Below, piece after piece: positions 6,143 through 6,672 of a stretch of 6,672 nucleotides of DNA; position 1 is the first letter of the stretch, and each line of letters starts with the position of its first letter. This stretch comes from Succinatimonas sp. UBA6849 (GTDB taxonomy: Bacteria > Pseudomonadota > Gammaproteobacteria > Enterobacterales > Succinivibrionaceae). Location: contig DKDL01000132.1 of assembly GCA_002449335.1 (NCBI GenBank), positions 1 through 6,672 on the forward strand, in the 5' to 3' direction. A program made the position numbers and the translations under genes. The notes under the pieces are model-generated. The model was not told the DNA's origin, ran no database searches, and saw nothing but the letters and a program-made list of their open reading frames with translations.

Positions 6143-6672
6143 ATGCAAACAAGTTTTAAGTCCGGTGTTGGTGATTTATTTAAGAATAATCTTTCAAACT
6201 TAAAAATTTCTTTCTCTAAAATATCAAATTTCTTAAATAAAGAATTATCTGCTAAAAACGCTTTTCTATTGCTTTTTATTTTATATTCTTTAGCCCTTTT
6301 ATCTATTTTAAGAGAAAACATAAGTTATCGTGATGATATAGGAAGAACGGCATACGGTTTTTCTGGTTGGCTCGATTTTTCAAGATACACAACAGAATAT
6401 CTATCAAAGCTGATCCATGCTGGAAGCTATGTATCAGACATTTCTCCAATTCCTCAGATAATTGCAATTATCGAATTATCACTGGCATCAATTTTTCTTT
6501 TAAAGTGCATTACTGGTAAAAAAACGTATAACTTATGGCAGATAGTTGCAACTATACCGCTTGCGCTAAACCCTTATTTTTTAGAGTGCCTATCATTTAA
6601 ATTTGACTCACCTTATATGGCACTTTCAATCCTGGTAGCTGTAGTGCCTGTCTTGTTTATAAAACATTTCTA
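6143..6672 (+). CDS. GtrII-family glucosyltransferase, N-terminal part (cut by window end)
   Basis: GtrII-type integral membrane glucosyltransferases add glucose from a lipid-linked donor to O-antigen or related polymers on the periplasmic side, changing serotype. The first 176 residues are present and the reading frame is still open at the edge. After a polar, lysine-rich N-terminus (1-38) comes a membrane helix (FLLLFILYSLALLSI, 41-55). The family landmarks follow: SYRDDIGR (61-68), YGFSGWLDFSR (71-81), DISPIPQIIAII (99-110), NPYFLECLSFKFDSPYMALS (143-162), then another hydrophobic segment (163-173). The acidic pair Asp64-Asp65 in the first external loop is a plausible catalytic site, by inference. 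The start has GGAG (6134-6137) five bases upstream. It follows the acyltransferase in the same direction, 270 bases apart with hairpins between, so co-transcription is doubtful. Flippase and GtrB-like partners are not in the window. Confidence 0.85.
   Translation, partial: MQTSFKSGVGDLFKNNLSNLKISFSKISNFLNKELSAKNAFLLLFILYSLALLSILRENISYRDDIGRTAYGFSGWLDFSRYTTEYLSKLIHAGSYVSDISPIPQIIAIIELSLASIFLLKCITGKKTYNLWQIVATIPLALNPYFLECLSFKFDSPYMALSILVAVVPVLFIKHF

Noticed and set aside
6115..6321. A minus-strand frame of 68 codons over the start of the glucosyltransferase gene
   Set aside because: The opposite strand has a good ribosome binding site and clear GtrII motifs; this frame has no recognisable features.
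1..6672. CRISPR arrays, tRNA or rRNA genes, insertion sequences, phage integration sites
   Set aside because: No regularly spaced repeats, cloverleaf sequence, transposase or integrase-like frame, or attachment-type duplication was found on either strand by eye.

Overview
The window is AT-rich bacterial DNA. It carries four complete genes, one gene running off the right edge, and one decayed gene. PdxB (DXP-dependent vitamin B6 route) next to PurT (formate-dependent purine route) points to a gammaproteobacterium. The low GC, and a phosphatase that resembles those of gut Firmicutes, would fit an anaerobic gut lineage such as Succinivibrionaceae. That placement is inferred from recalled family resemblance, not from a search.

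Layout. Bases 1-119 hold a possible tail of an upstream gene and the leader of a low-molecular-weight protein tyrosine phosphatase (120-623, +). A hairpin (623-660) separates it from the convergent pdxB (669-1793, -). Upstream of pdxB on the same strand, 1845-2422 looks empty at first but holds a DUF2335-type membrane protein gene broken by several frameshifts and at least one in-frame stop. Bases 2423-2665 are a divergent control region with -10-like hexamers and two dyads. purT (2666-3856, +) follows and ends in a clear intrinsic terminator (3867-3909). Only a few bases later begins a large acyltransferase-3/SGNH protein (3914-5872, +). Bases 5873-6142 are non-coding with several hairpins. 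A GtrII-family glucosyltransferase gene starts at 6143 and is cut by the window end.

How the genes fit together. pdxB and purT are housekeeping cofactor and nucleotide genes, each apparently transcribed alone. The right-hand third looks like a surface-glycan modification segment: an O-acyltransferase followed by a GtrII-type glucosyltransferase, two activities that typically decorate O-antigen or other envelope polysaccharides. The phosphatase could act in polysaccharide export control, as Wzb-type enzymes do, but no partner kinase is visible.

I found no convincing undescribed system. The observations most worth a second look are the decayed DUF2335 gene, the unusual active-site-region sequence and start context of the acyltransferase, and the acyltransferase-glucosyltransferase pairing.
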